Assembly (NCBI GenBank): GCA_035236585.1
Contig: CP141139.1
Span: forward strand, 54,629,217 to 54,693,216
Length of the DNA: 64,000 nucleotides
From: Warburgia ugandensis
Lineage: Eukaryota; Streptophyta; Magnoliopsida; Canellales; Canellaceae
Direction: 5' to 3'
Shown here piece after piece: positions 1 to 13,085 of this stretch. The position numbers were made by a program, and so were the translations under genes. How positions within the stretch are numbered: the stretch's first letter is position 1; each line of letters starts with the position of its first letter. Below the pieces are notes generated by a model that searched no databases, was not told the DNA's origin, and saw only the letters and a list, made by a program, of their open reading frames with translations.

Positions 1-3000
1 GTACAGACTAAAATCAGCCGTTGAAAATAGTTGAAACTTTAAAAATGCAATTACTCACTCAATTTAAGTTTGATTTTCAATCTGTAAGATGCTATAAATA
101 TATATTGATGAGGGGAACATATTAAACCCATAAAAACAATATTTTAAGCATCAAAACTTTTTCTTAATTAAAAATACTTTTACTTACACCCTTGATCAAG
201 TAGATCTAGGGTGATTAGATTTGAAAATCTAGATCCACTAAGGATCTAATGATGATAAAAAAGCATGGGGATAGTTGGATTGGATTGATATGAAATAAAT
301 CAAGCTATAGATCCTTAAATGAGAAAATGATCATGGAAAATCTCAATGGAACTCCTTGATTGGATGGATCAAGAATGAATAGGCCAATTGGACTTATAAA
401 TTGAATGATCTAAGGTTAGGATGATGTTATTATGATGTTGGATCCAATAGAAACATAAAGGATCAACGGTTGCATTCTTAATGGAATATCAACCCTAGAT
501 CTAAAAGATGGACAAATTGGATGGTTGGATCATAAGGATAACTTGATCACATGCTTAATTAATTGTATTTTACAATAAATTTGATTTAATTATGATCCAT
601 GTCTATTTTCCAATTTTAGTGTAATTATCTTTAATTTCCTAGAATAAGATGTTGTAATATTATTAGTTAATTTCTTTTAAATAGCATATTTAAATTTAGG
701 TCAATACTTTCAATTATAGCATAATTGTCTTTAAATTCCTTAGAATTATTGGTGTAATTTATTTTAATCAGAGAATTATGGAAAATACCTTAAAAGAGGT
801 AATTGATGACATATAGATGGACTTCACTAAAAACATAAACATCATGAAGTATGATTATAGTAAGGGCTATAGTTAGTAGGACAATATAAGGAGTGGATTT
901 TCCATTTCCTTGGCCCAACTTAGAAGCATAATAAACCTCCATGAATGACATAGTAATATTCATGGAATTAATTAAAATTAGGTAGAAATAAACTTAGGGT
1001 TATGAGCTCATAGGACCTTATTGAAGGATGATCTAAGGCTGTCCCATTTCATGTTATTCATTGTGGTTAAGGGGGTTTCTAATGAGCCTCACTATCCCTC
1101 CACCTTTTGTTGACGTTTGTAAGGTCTAAACACCTCCTTACATGAGGATTGAATTAACCACGTTGGGAATGGCATGTATTTGGTAAACCTTGGCTGACTA
1201 GAAATAAGAGGAGTTGTCTAGATTTAGGGATTAATAAATTATCCTCAATCCAGCAAAACAATAACTGGTTGAGAAATAATAATAATAATAAGAGCATACA
1301 AGATTAGCAAATTATCTAACCTTAATAATAATAAAAATTGTAAATAAGATAAGGGAGATCAAACAAGATCCAAGAGAGATCTTGAAGGATCATAAATAAA
1401 AAGAAAAGAAATATAATGTAGAGTATAGTATTTTTCTATGATCTTACTTATAGTGTAGATTGTGAACTTAGAAGGTTTGAAACCTTGATCATATACGATT
1501 CAAGGCAAATTAGGACATCCCTCATAGGATAACCCAAATACATGTAGAAAGAATACTTGTATAAAGGAATAACTTTATACGTATAGTTTGATAGATGTAT
1601 GAATCAAGACCATGATGGACAATATGGAGTGAATACCACTTGAGATATATGAATTAATACCATGATACCACTTTGAGGTAGGTGGAGGTACAAAAATGTA
1701 TTAAAGATTCATGTGTATATATACATGATCTTCTATCTAGAATTAAAGACCTTCATGATATAAGTATACCTGTACCTTAGAACAGTAATGATCCAATCAA
1801 AGGATCCAACCAAGTGATCCAACCCCATGATACATCCAACTGATCCAATCTAATGATCTAATCAAACGATGAGAAATTAGTGAGATGTGTGGACTAAGGA
1901 AACCAGAATAGGGCATAGAAAATATTCCAGCCTCAGTTAAATAGACACATCATCTAATATGTGCAATGTATTTTACATACAAGCATGGTGGCTTGTGATT
2001 TTGTTTTATATAGGCATAGGCCTAGGCATGCTATGCTAGGAAAGTTATGAGGGTTTGGTCACCCGCTTCATGAAATGTATGATATGATGGAAGCCATACC
2101 CAAAGAGAGACTAAAGGTCAGGTGGGGCAATCATGAGAAGACTGCCATTGTGACAGCCATGATCCTCGCCCATGCGAACATGGATTTTGTTATTTCCACA
2201 ATTAGTATCAATGGTTTATTATGTAGTTATCCAGGCACGCTGTATGGATTTAGACTGCGGCATAGTAGTCCTAGACTATTTTGCATTATGATGCACATAT
2301 GATAGGCATAGTGTAATGCCATGGGATGATGAGATGCCATGTATGATGAAATACATGAGTTCCTAAAAAGAAAATTCCCATATGAGATTTGGCTGAATAT
2401 TGATCTCCTAATTGGGAGTATAACTGGGGGAAGGAACAAATTTTGAGTATTTTTACTATTTTAATGGGTTTACCCTATACTACATAAATGATGTATATAC
2501 TCTATGTTGAGAAGATCCACGATTAGATAAACATGATAGAATAATAACTGAGGCATGTATTCTTATATTAGTGAAGTAGTATATTTTTGTATCCCCTACC
2601 AAGCATAGCTTGCTGAGATATTGTAAATGTTTGAATGTTTACAATATCTTAGATATAGGGAAGGAGCATTGAGGACATAAAGCTTGAAGACTTTGAAGTT
2701 ACAAGACTAATCATGGTATTTTCCTTGAAGATTGTGTAATCCGGCTATGTATTTTGTAATTTGGATTGTATTTGGACAAAGGATTGTAATTGTAATATTG
2801 GGGCTGTGTAAAAGTGAACTACTAGATGTTTCCTGGTATTCAATAAAATTGTATTTTATACAAAATGTCTATGTGTATTATGTATATTGAGGTCAGACTT
2901 GGATTTTGTTACAAATGAAGTTAAAAGAAAAGAATTTCTACCGCATTGTTTATGAAAAAGTTTTACCACTATGGCCCTTGCCTTTGCAAAATGTATTACA

Positions 3001-3030
3001 AAAATGTGTTACAAAAACTGGGTCATCACA
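1..3030 (+). mobile_element. Long LTR fragment of the W (Tekay/Del-like) family, copy a
   Basis: This stretch has no credible coding sequence and aligns with the 3' LTR of the chromovirus at 46,844-50,645. Shared landmarks include the 'gggtttggccacccgct' segment near 2,050, the 'aagcatagcttgctgagatattg' segment near 2,602 and the terminal 'gggtcatcaca' ending at 3,030. The LTR ends in CA, but no tRNA primer site follows, so this is a solo LTR, a 3' LTR or a fragment. The left end is cut by the window; the first 1 kb is weakly similar to the LTR interior and its assignment is less certain. Small ORFs such as the one at 2,075-2,302 are chance openings. Confidence 0.7.
2616..2649. other. Conserved LTR hairpin, copy a
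   Basis: AGATATTGTAAA (2,616-2,627) pairs perfectly with TTTACAATATCT (2,638-2,649) around a 10-nt loop. The same 12-bp stem occurs at the equivalent point of copy b and of the W 3' LTR. It lies just downstream of the conserved 'aagcatagcttgct' motif. Function is unknown; RNA structure near the R/U5 or polyadenylation region is an inference. Confidence 0.7.
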
Positions 3031-5420
3031 AAGCTAAGGTCACTCTAGTGAATGTTGAACATGGTGGTTAAGGGGGTTCTCTAATAGAGCCTTGCTGCCC
3101 CTACCTTCTATTGACATTTGTGAGGTCTAAATGCCTCCTTACATGAGGATTGAAGTAACCACTTTGTGTTCAACCATTCAACTAGTAAGCCTCAGTCAAT
3201 TAGAAATAAGAGGAGTTGTTTAGACTGAGGATGAAATAAACCATCTTCAACTAGTAAAACATTAACTGGTTGAATAATAATAATAATAATAATAATAGGA
3301 CCATAAAAGGTTAGTAAATTATCTAATCCTAATAAAAAATATAAGTAAGATAAGGATGATCAAACAAGATCCATAGGATCTTGAATGATCAAGAACAATA
3401 AGAATCCTAATGTCATATTTTATTATGTGTCTATGTATATATGTATGTTGTAGACAAATCTAGATAGAGAATCCAAACCCTTGATCAATTATGATTCAAG
3501 GAAGAGAACCAAGATCATCATTCTTATGGATGATGAAACAACTGAACTTAGATCAAAGAAGAACTAGATGATAGAATATCAAAGCCCTTAATCTTTATCA
3601 TCAAGTATAAATTGTTGATCAAAGGATCTATGAAAGATCATGATCAAAGAAAGGAATACACAAAGACTTAGAAATAGAAAATATTTAGATCTAAAAGATT
3701 GGAAGATTATTCTAACCATCAGATTTATTGATTAATAGGATAAATACTATCTGAGGAAGATAGATCATGGTAGGACATAAGATCTAGATCCTTTATATCA
3801 AAGGACAAGATTAGACAAAGAATATAAAGATGATAAATAAATAAAATATAGGATTATTCAAGTTGTATAAATATTGACAGTATGTATAGATTTACAAATT
3901 TCATACGTCAATCAAGATTATGGAAGATTTGAAGAGATGAATCACTACTTAAAGGTAGGAGGATTTTATGAATGCATCTACATGAGAAATACATGTTGAA
4001 TACATGATCTTATATTTAGAAATGTTGACAAGTGTAATGTAAATACTTGTATTAAACCCCTTAAAAACCCTTATGATCCAACCAAAACACATATGAAATA
4101 GTTAAGTTAGAATTGAGGAAAACCCTAAGTGAATAGGGAACTAGAAGGTATTCTAGCCCTCGATAAATAGACAAATTGTCTAACAAGTATAAAATCAATA
4201 CATGGGAATCATTCGTATTGAATGGTGATCCCTAAACTTATATGAACATGGGTATCATTCATTGTAAATGATAATTCCTAAGTTTGAAGTGAAATCCTAT
4301 CCTTGGCATAAGAATACCAAAATGCGAGGATGATGCTATAAAGAAATAAGACATCTGATAAGTAAAAGAATACCTGATATACAAGCAAGGAGGCTTGTGG
4401 TTTTTGTTTTAAGTAGGTGTATGCCTGGGGATGCAATGCTAGGAGGGTTACAAGGATTTGGCCACCCGCTCTCTCTCCGAAATGTGATATATATGATGAT
4501 ATCGTGCCCAAAGAGAGGCAAAATGTTGGGTGGGGCAATTATGGCCATGCCACCACTATGACGGTCTATCTCCCCACATAGACATGACATAGATGATTTT
4601 CCACATTGGGTATCTGTGGAGTATGAAAGTAGTTATTTGAGGTCGCTGGTATGGATTAGACTACAACATAGTAGTCCTTTGAGTATTTTGCATTATGATG
4701 CATGGCATAATGAGATGCCAATACTGGCCAAATAAGGGAGTATTTCCCCAACAGAGTTTGGATGTTTTATCAACTCAGTATGGCTGAGTGTGATGATACT
4801 GCCCAAATGAGGGAGTATTTTCTAGTAGAGTCTGGATGATTGATCAACACAGTAAAGAGATTGATCCATGAGTATGAATAATGGGATTATGAAGTATTAG
4901 GATTATACTATCAAATTATTATGCTTCATGGATCTCCTACTAAGCATAGCTTGCTAAGATATTGTAAATGTTTGAATGTTTACAATATCTCAGATACATA
5001 GAAGGAGAATTAGGAGCTCAAGACTTAAGAATACAAGGAAGAATTATCAATTGGATTATATCCCTTGAAGACATGTATTTTTATTTGAGAGCATTGTATT
5101 GTATTGAGAGTTTTTATTGTATGGCGAGCGTTGAAGTTTGGATTGTGTAATTTGGAAAAGTATTGTACTGATACCTGGCTATACTGTGAACCATTGGATG
5201 GATTCTGGAATTTAATAAAAGCATATTCCTTCAATGAAATTTTATTGTGTACAAAATTCTATTTATGTTATGTATGAAGTGATGACTTGGGTTTTACAAA
5301 ACAAGTTCTAAAGAAAAAGAATTTTCTCTACTTTGTTTTGCGAAATTTTTTTACTACTAAGGGCGCCTTGCCTTTGAAAAATGTATTACAAAATATGTTA
5401 CAAAAACCCATGTCGTCACA
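3031..5420 (+). mobile_element. Second, tandem partial W-family LTR, copy b
   Basis: It begins directly after the CA end of copy a and is homologous to about 1,030-3,030. Both copies share 'ttacatgaggattgaa', an AAT-repeat tract (near 1,280 and 3,270), the cell-wall-like 'ggccacccgct' segment, a hairpin and the terminal 'gtcgtcaca' ending at 5,420. The 5' third of a full LTR is missing. No primer site follows. It also shares the 'gatcaaagaagaactagatgat' region (near 3,550) with the 3' LTR of element W (near 48,985). The direct head-to-tail arrangement suggests duplication or unequal recombination; nested insertion is the alternative. Confidence 0.75.
4957..4990. other. Conserved LTR hairpin, copy b
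   Basis: The 12-bp perfect stem (4,957-4,968 with 4,979-4,990) and the same 10-nt loop as copy a. It sits in the second tandem LTR at the equivalent position. Confidence 0.7.
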
Positions 5421-8400
5421 TTTATGCTCCTAACAATTCCAAAATTAAAATTTCAATTTCTAAAATGTGAATTTGATAAATAAAAAGTGAACCTTAAGAA
5501 GTGTAGATGGCGTCTCAAATAGAATGGAGGCCTATGGTTAAATTCACTTAAAATGGAATGTTGGAGAGCATAAGGCACAAATGGTATTGAACATCTCTTA
5601 TTTAATGATCTAGGTAAGTAATTTGGGGTTGGGCCATAATGCCAGAAGGGTTAAGGATGTTTTATACCAAGGGCCAATGCATTTGAGCCAAGACTTGGTG
5701 CCAAGCAACCTAATGGCTGAAATTAGAAAATAGTAACATGAAAGTGGTTGGGATAGTTTTGAGTTGGAAAATTGATTATAAACAAATTAGAAAAAGATGT
5801 CTTATTGCCAAGAGTTAGATTTGCTAGGATTTTGAGAAGGAATGAGGTGAAGTCATAGGAGGAATGTACAACCTTGGGCAACAAGGAAACAATTAGGAAA
5901 CCATATAAGAGAGAGAGACTTCCCATCAAAACTAGTTAGTTGCAAAACATCTAAGAGAAAAAGAAGAACAAATAGAGGACAAGAAAGGAGAAAACATCTA
6001 GCCTAGCAATCCATACCAGAGGAGAAAAACAGAGGAGTAAGGGGGGAAAGGTCAAGGAAAAATATTAGTTTTCATGCATAATTCAACCATGAGGTAGGTA
6101 GCTCCAAAATTACTAAGTTTTCACTATTTTTTCAAAAGAAATTGAAGGTTTATGGGTGATATTTCATTAGAGATTATGAACATGAAAATGGATATGTGAT
6201 TTAGTTAACTTCCTACAAGAAAATTCATTTGTAGAAAACATTTTATTTTAACTTGCAAATATGTTGTTTTATGCTATAAATGTTGGCATGTATTCATGCT
6301 ATTCTAGAGACATTTAAAACATATTATCTATGCGTAAGATTTAGAAGTAAGTACTATTAAGAAGTACTATTTTAAGATTCAAGAGTTAACACTTTTGAGA
6401 ATGAATTATAGCATTTTGATTTATTCATAGTTAATGACATTTTTTTTACTATGGGTTGGTGACTATTCTTCAAAGTAAAGTTACATGCTTTTTCATCACT
6501 ATTAGCAATGTGTTAAAGTATGATTGTATGACTAGTTTAATTCCTTTTCTGTCATGAGAAACATGGTTGATAAAAACATTATATCGCATGGGTTTTATAG
6601 GTGAAATTCTACTTAATGTTTAGCATGTTCAAGCACTATTGCTTAAGTGCAATTACAATTATAATAGGGAGCAATGTTTTGAGAATCTATTTTATGAAAT
6701 TTTGATTGCAAAGAAGCCTAAAAGAGAACCATATATGAATGATGTTCTTCATTGTAAGAAAGAGTTGCATGAGTATGGTTTAAAACATTGGAACAAGTTA
6801 CTATTTTAGACATTTTTCTCATGGTTTTAACATGGGCTTCTATTTCAATATTTTAGCATGAGAGATATGCATATTTTAATTTGGTTTTTATTAGCTTAAG
6901 AATGCAAAAAAATAAAAGTTTTCATAAGAGTTTTGTCATGATAATAATGATTTTATCTTACAATTTTTGAAAAGATTCTAAATGTTTATTTTGACTACTT
7001 TCATTGGAAACCTTACCATGTTACCTACTAATATGGCTTGTAAACAATATTAGTGAATCATATTTTTGAGACTCTAAGGTCGAGTCATGAAGAACTGATT
7101 CTTAGCAAGGTTGTTAAACTATTGAAAATGTGGTTTTTTAAGAACCTATGATGACTTAATTTTGAGCTGCTTTTATGCTTAAAAAAATGAAAAGAATTTA
7201 GAATATGATTTGAAAATATATCATATCTAGTTTTAGCATAAATTCATGCTTGAGGTTTAATGTTTTAACTGTGGTTTTCAAAATAATATGTTGACAAATT
7301 ACATAGCTTGACAATAAGCTATGAATGAGTGAATGTTTTACACTTTAAGTTGCTCAAAAAAGAGCCATGCTATTATTTTTTAATATTTTGAAAAGTGCAT
7401 GAATGAGTTTTGCTAAGTTTTGGAAAATGTGTGTGGGTATGATGATATCCCAAATTTGAGATTTGAGACAAGTTAGAAATCCTAGTGAGAGCTATGCTAG
7501 GAAATTCTTACAGGTTGGCCACCTGATCTGCAACCACAAGAGGTGGTAGGTATCTAATTAGCCTAAAGAAGGTAGTTTTTTCTTGATTGCACTAGTGGCT
7601 CATAGCACCCTATTAAGACTATAGGCCCTGTGATGATGTAGTTGGAGTCCCTCTTAGATACTAAAAAGCACACATTTTAACAAGACTATGCGTGTGCATA
7701 GTTTTGATCCCACGAGTTTTGCTTTGATGCTCCAAGGGAGCAAAATTGATGGTTCAATACAGGAACTTGGATTATGGATGAGTACTCACGACCATATTGG
7801 CAAAAGGCCAATAAAAGGGTTAGAAATCCTTATTAGCACAAGAGTGTGCTAGAATTGATTAGTTTGATATCATTATTTTAAATGATTTCTATTGCATCTT
7901 GGTTTTACTTGAATAAACAAGTTATATTTAATCATTATAGGCAAATAGATGTAAAGATACATGTGTGTGATCAAATAGGCTATGATGCATTGCATGAAAG
8001 ACTAATAAGAACTTAGTCTTTTGATTTCTTGCATAAAAAAATGACTTTAAAAGCATTTAAATGCTTGTGTTCTACTATGCCACAATTTTTGAGTTTGTAG
8101 TTTTAGTGTTATCTATTGAGTATGTGTCCATATACCCAACCTATTTAAAACCCTGTAGATCAGCATAGAAAGGCTAGGGCCAAAGCTTAAGGGTGCTGGA
8201 AGCAAGCACATCAACAAAAGAATGAGGCACCAACTTGTGTTGGGAGTCACTTTCTTGTTTTGGGTTATTGATTATTGATGTAATAAAGCATGATGTGATG
8301 GACCTTTAACTTTAGTAAACTTTTCATTTTTAGTTGGACTATGAATGACAATACTCTGGGAATTTATATTTTAAGTTGAGTGAGATGTTATGATTCATAC

Positions 8401-8558
8401 GTGAACCTTGTTTTGAATTGAATAATGCTTGTGTATCTTTTAAAATGTTCTAAGAAAAACTTAATTGATTTTGCAACAACATTTTCAAAATAGGGATCTT
8501 GACTTTCAAAATGAGTTTAAATTAAATAGTATGCATTTCAAAAACCTAAGGCATTACA
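5421..8558 (+). mobile_element. 5' LTR of deleted Ty3-gypsy element V
   Basis: The 3' end is set by 'aaggcattaca' at 8,558, followed at once by a tRNA-iMet-like primer site. The part at about 6,660-6,940 aligns with 11,240-11,480 in the second V LTR (shared 'gggcttctatttc...gatatg' landmarks). The left end abuts a W-family LTR at 5,420 and does not show the TGTGACAACCC start seen in the second V LTR at 9,901, so it is probably 5'-truncated. No coding sequence was seen. Small ORFs here are chance. Confidence 0.65.
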
Positions 8559-8560
8559 TT

Positions 8561-8573
8561 TGGTATGAGAACC
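8561..8573 (+). other. Primer binding site of element V (tRNA-iMet type, degenerate)
   Basis: TGGTATGAGAACC two bases after the LTR CA end; the canonical plant site is TGGTATCAGAGCC, so there are two mismatches. It fixes the plus-strand orientation of V and the LTR boundary. Confidence 0.75.
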
Positions 8574-9373
8574 TAGCTACACTTCTTAGTAAAATTAGAC
8601 CTACTAAAGTTCTTTATTATACTGGTTCTACACATTCATTTATATCAAGTGATTTTGTATCACATGTGAATAGTCCACTCCAAAACTTAGGTTTTTCATC
8701 TAGAGGTAGTTACTCCATTGGGTGAGGCCATATGTACCCAAAAATACCTTCATGACATACCAATTATAGTTGAGGAAAGATGATGGATGTCTATCTAATT
8801 CTAGAGATGGATTGGTTGGCATTACATTAGATATTGGTAGATTATCATAAGAAGAAGGTCTCGTAAGAAGAAGATTGCTTTGATAAAATAGGAAAGGTGA
8901 TGATAATTTTCTAAGGAAGAAGAGACTTTGCAAGAGCATTTGTTATTTCTTCTATGAAGGTGTCTAGACACATTACTAAAGGATATCAAGCCTTTTTGTC
9001 TAAAGTGGAAGTAGTAGAGGTTGAAAACCCCAAAATGGAGAAGGTTGCAGTAGTTTAGGAATTTTCAAACGTATTTCTTAAGGATCTAACAGGATTACCA
9101 CCAAAAAAGGGAGATAGATTTCACCATTTAGATAATACTAGGAACAACTCCTATCTCCAAAGCACCATATAGAATGGCTCCAGCAGAGTTGAAATAGTCG
9201 AAGAGTTAGTTGCAAGAACTTCTAAATAAAGGATTTATCAAGTCTGGTGTTTCTCCATAGGGAGTAGTAGACTTCTTTGCCAAGAAGAAAGGTGGGTCTA
9301 TTGGACTTTGTATTGACTACCGGAAGCTAAATAGATTTACAATAAAGAATGATTATCCTTTATCCTAAATAGA
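8574..9373 (+). pseudogene. Element V protease and RT N-terminal remnant
   Basis: A retropepsin motif lies only about 20-60 bases after the primer site, so gag is deleted. The residues read LYYTGSTHSFISSDF; family proteases read L-F/I-D-S-G-(A/S)-THSF, so the catalytic Asp is replaced by Tyr. Downstream, in shifting frames, come the second protease motif (EMDWLALH), HKKKV, and RT N-terminal sequence: 'EFSNVFLKDL', 'GLPPK', an 'ISKAPYRMAPAEL'-like stretch and 'LCIDYRKLN'. Many stops and frameshifts are present. RT ends abruptly at 9,373, where LTR sequence (TGTGACA) begins, so the rest of pol is deleted. Not functional. Confidence 0.8.
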
Positions 9374-10020
9374 TGTGACAAGCTAGGTCTTTGGAAATAA
9401 CTTCTCTAATTTATTTTTAAAATAAGCAAGATATCCTTGAATTCTTTTATAAGTCATTTGCAAATCATATTACTTACTAGTTTCCAAGTGCTACACTTCC
9501 AACCTTCAAGATATCAAGCCCTTTTGGATAAAGTGGAAGTAGTAGATGTTTGAAAACCCAAAATGGAAGAGGTGGCAGTAGTTTAGGATTTTTAGAATAT
9601 ATTTCTTAAGGATCTACCAGGATTACCACCAAAAAGGGAGATAGATTTCACCATTGAGATGATACTAGGAACAACTCCTATCTCCAAGGCACCATATAGA
9701 ATGGCTCTAACAAAGCTAAAATAGTTGAATAGTTAGATGTAGAAACTTCTAAATAAAGGATTTATTAAGTGTAGTGTTTCTCCATAGGGAGTAGCAAACC
9801 TCTTTGCCAAGAAGAAAGATGGGTTTAAGGGACTTTGCATTAACTATCGAAAGCTAAATAGATTTACAATAAAGCATAATTATCCTTTATCCTAAATAGA
9901 TGTGACAACCCAGGTCTTTGGAAATAACTTTTCTTATTTATTTTTAAAATAAGCAAGATATCCTTGCATTTATTATTACTTACTAATTTCTAAGTACTAC
10001 ACCTTCCAACCTCTGGGTGT
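8983..10020 (+). repeat. About 527-bp tandem duplication across the pol/LTR junction of V
   Basis: Copy 1 starts at 'atatcaagcc' (8,983) and copy 2 at 9,511. Each contains the RT N-terminal remnant and then an LTR start (TGTGACAAGCTAGG at 9,374; TGTGACAACCCAGG at 9,901). Both share the same pol-LTR deletion junction, so the deletion came before the duplication. The copies now differ by scattered substitutions and small indels, so the duplication is not recent. Confidence 0.85.
9511..9900 (+). pseudogene. Duplicated RT N-terminal remnant of element V
   Basis: Second copy of the fragment at 8,983-9,373. It repeats the RT start ('gatctaccaggattaccaccaa', then the APYRMA-like stretch and the IDYRKLN-like stretch) with stops and frameshifts. 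Not functional. Confidence 0.8.
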
Positions 10021-11482
10021 ACTTTCAAAACTTTACATATAACCAAGATACTAGTGTAATCATAATGATGACATGACCCACTAGCCACAGCCTAAACAAT
10101 TTAAAATTCAACCATAATTGAATACAATGGTAAACGTTAATCAATTACATCTTTGTCAGCAATTTGACAAAAGAACTTCTACAAGAACTATGACTTACTG
10201 TTGTCTTCGTACTTTAACTGCAATTGCCTCTATGTACTATGATCTCATGGCTGTGTATACTTGTGTACAATTTCACCTAAAATGTTGGACTATAGCTAGG
10301 TGTCTCTAGAACTACTATCTTTTCTAAAATCTCTTGCATTTGTTTTCAATGGAAAATCATGCCATTTTACTACTGATTTCATGCTTAATATTAGTGTCAA
10401 GATTAAACATGAAACCAAGGAGTTTTCATCAAGTTTTGCATGTTTTATGGATGTACCTTAAATCACAAGATTTTAAGATTTTTTTTACTACTATGATGCA
10501 TGGATTATATTAATTTTGATAAGCTAAACCTTGTTGTCAAACATTGATACAACTAGTAATTTAGTCTTCTAGAAATTGGATGCATACAACGTATGTTTTG
10601 GGCCATTTTTCTACATGATTGTTCTACTATAATTTGTGGTTTTACCTAATGATTAATTAATGATTTGAGTATTTAATGTAAGGAAAATTCTTTGTACATA
10701 CATGAGTTATGTATACTTAAACATTAGATGTTTTTGAGTCCTGAAAAACTAAATGTCTAATTCCTATTTTTACTTACTATTTTGGGTTGTGATTTTGCTA
10801 TATGAAAGATGTTTTAAAATATAATAATTATGCATTAGATGAGTACTTTTATATGGTTAATAGCCACTTGTAGAGACACTATGTTTATGGTCCAAGTGTT
10901 ATATATTTTGAGATGAAATTTGAAGTGTATACATGTTCATTGCGGGTGATTTTTATAGACTGAAACTATGATAGTTTTGGTTAATGTTTTGATTTACTTT
11001 CCGTGGGTATTATTATAACTTAGTGCATGACAACATGACTGATCACATTGCCCATCTAGTGTTGAAAAATTTGTTCATAAATTATTGTTTTTGCTTGAGT
11101 GATTGATTAGGATTCAACCTTGCTTTTGGCAGTTTTTGTGTACTATTTTGAGAAAATCTTTCAAAGGTGCATTCTTGGTTTTATAAGAAAGTATACTTCT
11201 ATCTCACCAACCTTTCTTTGAGTATAAATTTCATGAAAAGTTCTAGTAAAATAGAAGCCTAGAAAGAGGCATTTTTTCTTGAAAGTTTTCATATGAATGA
11301 AAATAGCATTTTTAAAAATAATAGGATTCACGTATTGTTTTACATGTTTTTTTCTTATGAGTCAATTGGGCTTCTACTTTACTAATTTAACATACTAGAT
11401 ATGTATCTTTTAACATAGTTTTGACCAACTAAGAAATCTACAAACCTAGCATTTTCATTAGTTTTTCATGCATCAAAATAAT
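9901..11482 (+). mobile_element. 3' LTR of element V, truncated by Athila A1
   Basis: Starts with TGTGACAACCCAGG directly after the pol remnant and runs to 11,482, where the Athila LTR terminus begins. The right part aligns with 6,660-6,940 of the first V LTR. The remainder of this LTR (about 1.6 kb by comparison) is not seen on the far side of A1. Nothing coding was recognised. Confidence 0.65.
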
Positions 11483-13002
11483 TGATGTAGCTTTAATAAT
11501 ACTTGCAAGTGCACAAATCAAAGTAGTAAGATGTACATGAGTGAGGTCTATGCCACGAGGAATCTCACAAATTATATTCAATTGGGTCTTGATTAGATTA
11601 CTTATGCTAGCCCAATAAAGATTGTATTCCAGGTATTAAAAGCACCTGGAAATGGATACATGCATGAAATTAGAAACTTAAACCAAGGAAACTTTCTAAA
11701 ACTAAAATTAGAAATTAACTAAAATTAAACTAAAGATGCAAGTAACTTAAACAATGGAATCTAAAAATGGAACATGAATAATAAAACATCTATAAGAGTG
11801 CACATGGAAGAAGATAGTGCATATGGAAATAAAAGTGTGTGCATGGATCATGGATCTTAAGATTGTGCACATGAACATGAGGCATGGTGTGTATAGTTAT
11901 TGGAAAGATGAAATGCAAGATTCACTCAAAGTTAAATGTTGGACACTTTCAAGAAAAATATGAATGAACTATAAGTATAAAACACAAGAGTCAATGGACT
12001 TAAAGCATTAGAAACCCTTGTGGAAATTGCATAACCTAAATTATTATGATGAATTTAATCTTTACAAAAGGAGGTGCATTAAACATTGGAACCATGGAAA
12101 GCATGATGCATAATATTCGTAGCATGTAAATATAAAATCTTGACTTCAATCTCATGTGATTCAACATCAAAAGATGGCATGCATGTGAACCCAAAAGAGA
12201 ACCAAAGAAAGAGAGTGGAATAGATATGGAATGAAATCAAAAGATGGACAATGAAAGATCCAAAGCAAGGGCTAGAACAAGATAAGCAATTAAAAAGAAA
12301 CAATGATGATTTAAGTGCTACTATATCTTGGTTGTCACTACAAGAGACAGCTAGCATTAGATCAAAGAAAACTAGAACAACTTAAAAACAAATTAACCAA
12401 GGAAAAAAACTAGAACTATGCACATGGAACTAAAAGGAAAAGCAAGCCAACAAGGAAAGAAAATTAGCAATGGAACCAACTTGAAAAAGACATGCAAACA
12501 ATGAAAAAGGAGGCATGCTGAAGCGTGGAGGAAGCGTGGAAGGCTAGAGATGTGAAATCCTAAAAAGAGAATCAAGGTGGAGGCACCACTCTTTTAGGAG
12601 CAAGAGGTGTCAACACCCTTATCTTTTATTCATGGGATATTTTGATTCTTTTATAGATGAAGTGCACCTTTTAAAAGTGATAATATTTGCTCTCTGTGTA
12701 GGAGGAAAGAAAAGCTAAGAGTGGGAGATAGGATAACCGTGGAGATTAGGAAGTGGAGATTGATTTTAGGAATTGGAAAAAGCTTTGGAAACAATAGGGA
12801 GTGGGACATGAAATCCTAGTAAGAAATTATAGGAGGTTGTGGGGGACTTAGAAATGGAAATAGAAGTTTGAACACTTAGGAAAAAATGAAGTGGTAAGGA
12901 GGTAGTGGAGGATTTTAGAAAGTTGACATGGAGGAGTTTTAGAAGTGAGAAGTGGGAGATTGTACCTTTTTTGATGTGTGATTCCCCTTCCAATTTTGTA
13001 AT

Positions 13003-13006
<4 letters not shown>

Positions 13007-13082
<76 letters not shown>
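13007..13082. repeat. Perfect (GA)38 microsatellite
   Basis: 76 bases of uninterrupted GA dinucleotide inside the A1 3' LTR. The corresponding place in the other Athila LTRs lacks it, so it expanded after insertion. The Glu/Arg and Ser/Leu ORFs overlapping it are artefacts of the repeat. Confidence 0.97.

Positions 13083-13085
<3 letters not shown>

Noticed and set aside
12079..12575. Hydrophobic ORFs on the minus strand suggesting membrane proteins
   Set aside because: The T-rich strand of the Athila LTR gives Phe/Leu/Ser-rich chance translations.
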